Below are positions 59,500 through 64,000 of a stretch of 64,000 nt of DNA, piece after piece; the stretch's first letter is position 1, and the number at the start of each line of letters is the position of its first letter. The notes beneath the pieces are model-generated. The model was given only the letters and a program-made list of their open reading frames with translations. It was not told where the DNA came from and ran no database searches. Source of the stretch: Epiperipatus broadwayi (taxonomy: Eukaryota; Onychophora; Udeonychophora; Euonychophora; Peripatidae); contig JAQFVV010012394.1 in the NCBI GenBank assembly GCA_028023455.1, forward strand, positions 32,208,885 to 32,272,884, in the 5' to 3' direction. Made by a program: the position numbers and the translations under genes.

Positions 59500-61234
59500 T
59501 ATGTTGCCACAGTTTGATGATAAGAAAGTATAACTGTGAACTGGCAAGGAAAGTAGAAGAAAATAAAAGTCTCAACAATGCAAAACAACATTTTGTATTG
59601 GTAGGAAATTTATATCTGCAATAAGAAAAAAAGATGGAATTATTACTAAAAAGAATGATGACATCATGAAATGGGTAGAAGATTTTTATCAAGAATTATA
59701 TAGTAATAAAGAACAAATACCTCCTATATCTATTACATCTTCCCAATTGCCCAGAATTTTAAATGAAGAAGTGAGACATGCAATTAAATGTATGATGAAA
59801 GGAAAGGTGCCAGGTAATGATGGAATTATAATTGATATATTAAAAGAAGCAGGTGAAGAAATAGAATTTTTTTTAGCGAAGTTATATAATGTCTAAATGA
59901 TAAAGATGTACTGTATGATTGGAAGAATGCAGTAATAATATAAATATTTAAAAAAGGTGATAAAGAAGATATTAGAAATTACAGACCTATCAGCCTTTTA
60001 TCAGTTTTATATAAAAATTTTACCAAGATAATTACAACTCATCTACTGAGAACATTGGATTTTCACCAACCAAGAGAACAAGCTGGATTTAAAAGTGGTT
60101 TTAGTACAATAGATCATATCCAGGTATTGAGAGAAATTATAGAAAGGACAAATGAATATGAGTTGTCATGGATTTGTAGATTATGAAAAGGCATTTGATT
60201 CTATAAACATTTCTTCAGTGATTAAAGCATTGGATCATCAAGGTATAGATCCAGGATAGTCATATTTTAAAGAATATTTATAAAAATGCAACCGCAACAA
60301 TTAGATTACATAATGATACTGGGAAAGTCAACATTGAGAAAGGTGTAAGACAAGGTGACTCCATATCTCCAAAACTTTTTACAGCAATGCTGCAAGGAGT
60401 ATTTTGTGGATTAAAATGGAAAACTAAAGGAGTGAAAGTAAATGGAGATTATTTAAGTCATTTCGATTTCGCAGATGATGTAGTTATTTTTGCAAATAAT
60501 GCTTCAGAGCTGCAGGAAATGTTGCAGGAGTTATCGGATGAAAGTTGGAAAGCAGGACTAAAGATAAATGTTAAAAAGACTAAAGTAATGTTTAATCAAC
60601 TTTCTCAAAATATGAAAATAAAAATTGATTATGATGAATTAGAAGAAGTTAACAGTTACAAATACCTTGGTCAGATTATTAATACAGATGGAAACATAAT
60701 GGAGGAAATTAATCATAGAATTAAACTTGGTTGGAGTCCTTATGGTAGAAATAACTTGATACTAAAAGGAAATATACCTATGTGTTTGAAAAGGAAGGTT
60801 TTTAACAAATGTGTTTTACCAGTTCTTACTTATGGATCTGAGACTTGGACACTTAATAGAAGAGCAATTCAGAGACTTCAGACCACTCAAAGAAGTATGG
60901 AGAGATGTATGTTGGGAGTAACAAGAAGAGATCGTAAACGCAATGTATGGGTAAGAGAACAAACAGGTTTTACTGACCTCATTGAAAAAAATACAGGATT
61001 GAAGTGGAGTTGGGCTGGACATATTGCTAGAAGATATGATAATAGATGGACATTTGAAATTTTAAACTGGATTCCAAGAGATTGTAAAAGACACAGAAAA
61101 AGATCACATGTGAGATGGATGTATGAAATAAGAAAGTGTGCAGGAGTGATGTGGGGAAGAGAAGGTAAAGATCAGAGAAGATAGATTAAACTTGGAGAGA
61201 CCTTCATCCTGCAGTGGATTGATAATGATTGATG

Positions 61235-61267
<33 letters not shown>
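59500..61267 (+). pseudogene. RTE-type LINE, 5'-truncated, RT motifs present but frameshifted
   Basis: The longest LINE copy here. In order: RKKDGIITKKNDDIMKWVED (59625-59685), VPGNDGIIIDILKEA (59809-59853), NYRPISLLSVLYKN (about 59979-60020), FVDYEKAFDSI (motif A, about 60175-60205), KGVRQGDSISPKLF (motif B, about 60340-60382), FADDVVIF (motif C, about 60468-60491), YKYLGQIINTDG, VLPVLTYGSETWTLNRR, then WAGHIARR and WIPRDCKR. The last 265 codons (60387-61184) are open; upstream at least three frameshifts and stops occur. The endonuclease domain is missing. It ends with the family's 3' end and a (TA)n(TG)n tract at 61231-61267. Confidence 0.88.
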
Positions 61268-62522
61268 CATGCACAGATACTGCTATTTTGTTGTCTGCAA
61301 TGAGATGCATAATCATCTCATATCCCTCATCACAGGGAAAATGAAAAGAAAAATGTTAACACCCACTTAGCAATATTTTTCATAGTATACATGTATAACT
61401 AAAACAAAGCTCATGCCTCAAACTATATACTTATCACTTTTTGTTTGACAGGCACCTGGCAGTTAACAGAATGAATAGTCACCTGCAATCCTGAGATAAA
61501 GAATTTAGCCACTGGAATATAAATACACAATGCACCATGGACATCAAGAGGGGCTACCTCAATTTTGACATTATAAGCTACTGAAACTCATGATGAAAAT
61601 AATAATGCAAAGATATTTGCAAAGCTCTGCTTTTTTGAGTCTTGGGGGTGAAGAAATGCAAAACTATAACTCGATCTTTTCTTTGCAGATTTAGAGGCTG
61701 GCGATCATGGCAAGGACTATGTTAACTGAACCATGATAAACAATAAAAAAATATACAAAAAGTGAATCAGAGCAGTCCCTCTGTGGAATTGCATGAGAAC
61801 ATTCTATCCTCAAGGCATTGACAAAACCCTCCACCCATCATCAAAACTGAAAGTACAGCTAAACAAACTTCAACAGTCAAAAACTCAATCCAATCTTCAA
61901 AATCATAGATTTTCTATTCTAGTTTAAATATGAACTCCATAAATATACACTAATCACTATTTTGTAATTATTATAGAGCATGTCAACCTCCAATGATGTG
62001 CTATTTCTTAAATATTATAAATCTTTGTGCATTATTTAAATCTTTGTGCGCTATTTTAAAATGTAATCATAAATATCCTTGTCATATATTTCATCATAAT
62101 TTTTTTAAAAATTAATTTTGCATAAAAATGCAGAGTTTTTTCAGATGTGGTCACTGCCTATGATGTTTAAAGCTTTTAGGCTTTATAAAATGCTCTATTT
62201 TGGCTAAGCTTGAATGACCCTAGTGGAGATGGTTATCCAAACAAGAGGACATATAACTGATAGCTGTATTTTGAACTCTTTTTAATAATAGTAATTAATG
62301 AAATTAATTATTTCACTCTGCCTTATCTGCTAGGTGAGTTACAGGGTTCGATCTCAGTAGTTATGAATACGGTAATTCCCTTTACCATTATTAGAAGAGT
62401 TTTAAGTTTATTCCTTGATAAAGACTATAAAAAAGAGTCATAATAGGTGTTATTTATTTTATAATAGTTCATATAGTAAAGCAAGATTTATAAAGAAGAA
62501 GAATATGTGTTTTATTTATATA
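61268..62522. other. stretch without a recognised gene
   Basis: At 61975-62060 there is sequence related to the hairpin arm of the TIR element (AATGATGTGCTATTTCTTAA, ATATTATAAATCTTTG). GGGTTCGATCTCAG at 62343-62356 resembles a B box, but no tRNA fold could be drawn. Confidence 0.4.
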
Positions 62523-63705
62523 TACCTGGGTCTCATTTTAATGTGATTTTGAAGTTATGTGATTCATGTTTCTTCTTAATATCTTTTTATGCAGGTTTGC
62601 TTTTATGCAAGAAAGAAGTTCATATTTCACTATATTTATTAGATATCAAGAAATTTAAATTATTAATAACTTATTTTGACTTGAAATATTTTTTCCCCCA
62701 AAAATATAACATCATATGAATGTGGCCTGAAGGTGTATTTAGACTCTTAGTTTCTATGTAAATCACCTACTTATACTATGGTAATTAATAATAATAGATT
62801 TATACTTATGTATAAAAATATCGCAATAAATATTCAAAAATTTTAAACTTTTAAAATGTATTTTGTTAGATATAACAGAAATAAATAATCTTTTAGATTT
62901 TTAAAATAAATAACAAAGATTTTATTGATTTATAAACTGAAAATAATATTTCTAATGATAATGTATAATCTTTTTGTTTTGATTGCGATCTCATTTTTTT
63001 AATATTGAAACAAAAAATTTATATTATAATTAGAAACAAAATATAAACATTTAAAATTTATTTTAGTAGTAAACAAAAAAGACAGATTTATTATTTTCTG
63101 ATAAGTAAAAATTAGTTAATCATAGATTTCATGTTGATGTATGAGACAAAGAAAAACATCAGAAAATGCTGAAATCTGAGAGGTTCCTGCAATGAACAAC
63201 CTCTTAAATTCCAATGAGAGCTATATAACTATATGTCTGGATATCATGAGCATTATAAACAATTAGTAGAATCATCTCAAAGTTTAATCACCGATTACAT
63301 TGTCAACATAAAACCATTAACACAACACAAGACTGAAAGTGGCACTAGTTGTACTTCCTCTTGTGATGAATCTGATTTCTTACCAGTTCATATTGTCAAA
63401 TAGCAATAATGACTAAAATATGTATGAAAAAATGTAAAATTAAATACTGTAGTTAATAAAAAAAGTATGTCTTGTATTAATTTTTTTTAAATATTTGAAA
63501 TTTTTTATTAGTCATACTTTATTTCTTTATTTTTTTAATGCAAATTTTAAAGTAATTTTTCCTTTTTGCTTTACTTTTATGTGATTTCTGAAAATTACAG
63601 AAACTATCCCCTATTTTCCAAGATAAGCTAAGTCTATTTTTGTGCAATTTTTTTAATGCAGGTTTTCTGCAAAACCTATATACTGCATAAAATCAGACCC
63701 AGGTG
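62523..63705. mobile_element. TA-flanked TIR element, copy 2
   Basis: Left end TACCTGGGTCTCATTTTA (first base pair mutated from CA). The right end read on the minus strand is CACCTGGGTCTGATTTTATG. TA on both sides (62521-62522 and 63706-63707). It is colinear with copy 1 at both ends (for example AAATACTGTAGTTAATAAAA at 63441 and 3919) but lacks the nested hAT-like insertion. The 70-codon frame at 62507-62719 has no motif. Confidence 0.6.
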
Positions 63706-63809
63706 TATAAGAAAAATAAGCTATTTAAATAGAATAAGATGCAGTTACTGATATTGCAGCAAACAATATAAGGAAATGAAATTAAATTCCAATTTCTAAT
63801 AGCAAAATA

Positions 63810-64000
63810 CACCTGGGTCTCATTTTACGTGATATATAGGTTCCTCAGAAAGCACGCACAAACAAAATCGTGCAAAAATAGACGTAATTTACATTGAAAA
63901 AGGGGGGATGCGGTCTGTGATTTTTCAAAATTCACGTAAAAGCAAAGCACCAATGTAAAATTACTTTAAAATTCGCACAAAAAAAAATAAGGAAATAAAA
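63810..64000. mobile_element. TA-flanked TIR element, copy 3, cut by the window end
   Basis: Starts CACCTGGGTCTCATTTTACG after TA (63808-63809) and continues as the reverse complement of the right part of copy 1 (AGGTTCCTCAGAAAGCACGC, TGTAAAATTACTTTAAAATTCG). It lies about 100 bp from copy 2, in the opposite sense. Confidence 0.65.

Overview
The window is a strongly AT-rich stretch of animal nuclear DNA with no bacterial-style gene organisation: no operons, no rRNA or tRNA genes, no CRISPR array, and no intact host gene that I can prove. Nearly everything recognisable is mobile DNA. The mix is Penelope-like elements with a GIY-YIG endonuclease, RTE-type and other non-LTR retrotransposons, ZBED-type hAT remains, non-autonomous LTR elements, tRNA-like SINEs and many foldback or TIR elements. 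Together with a degenerate TTAGGG-like tract, this points to an invertebrate metazoan that is probably not an arthropod (possibly a mollusc). The species cannot be fixed from the sequence alone.

Layout. 0-9.7 kb: mostly non-coding DNA, with a candidate signal-peptide first exon at 156-228, a TA-flanked TIR element (2894-4184) carrying a nested hAT-like MITE, decayed LINE pieces, a foldback (6336-6705) and an unidentified 101-codon ORF (7655-7960). 9.7-18.3 kb: a GC-rich perfect-centre foldback, then a 5.1 kb element made of two nearly identical 2.2 kb LTRs around only 732 bp, inserted into an (AT)n tract, then RTE debris and a palindromic repeat. 19.4-27 kb: a decayed tandem array with a MITE inside it, and several copies of a roughly 470 bp repeat that favours head-to-head palindromes.

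27.2-38.5 kb is the densest block. Penelope element B (28291-31244) sits inside the coding region of Penelope element A, with a 12 bp target duplication. A's truncated 5' end meets an (AT)n tract that received a solo LTR of the 2.2 kb family. The same tract abuts a second LTR pair (1.70 and 1.65 kb) around a 1.2 kb non-coding, minisatellite-bearing interior. 38.5-48.7 kb is repeat-poor and apparently gene-free apart from one possible exon.

48.7-64 kb: a broken ZBED/hAT transposase N-terminus, a LINE 3' end with a zf-RVT zinc finger, a 0.6 kb tetranucleotide tract, a tRNA-type SINE with a 16 bp target duplication, a hAT MITE with a perfect 8 bp duplication, a 1.27 kb TIR element containing TTAGGG-like repeats, the longest RTE copy (59.5-61.2 kb, catalytic motifs present but frameshifted), and two more copies of the TA-flanked TIR family. 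No element looks able to move by itself; the short LTR elements and MITEs would depend on proteins made elsewhere.
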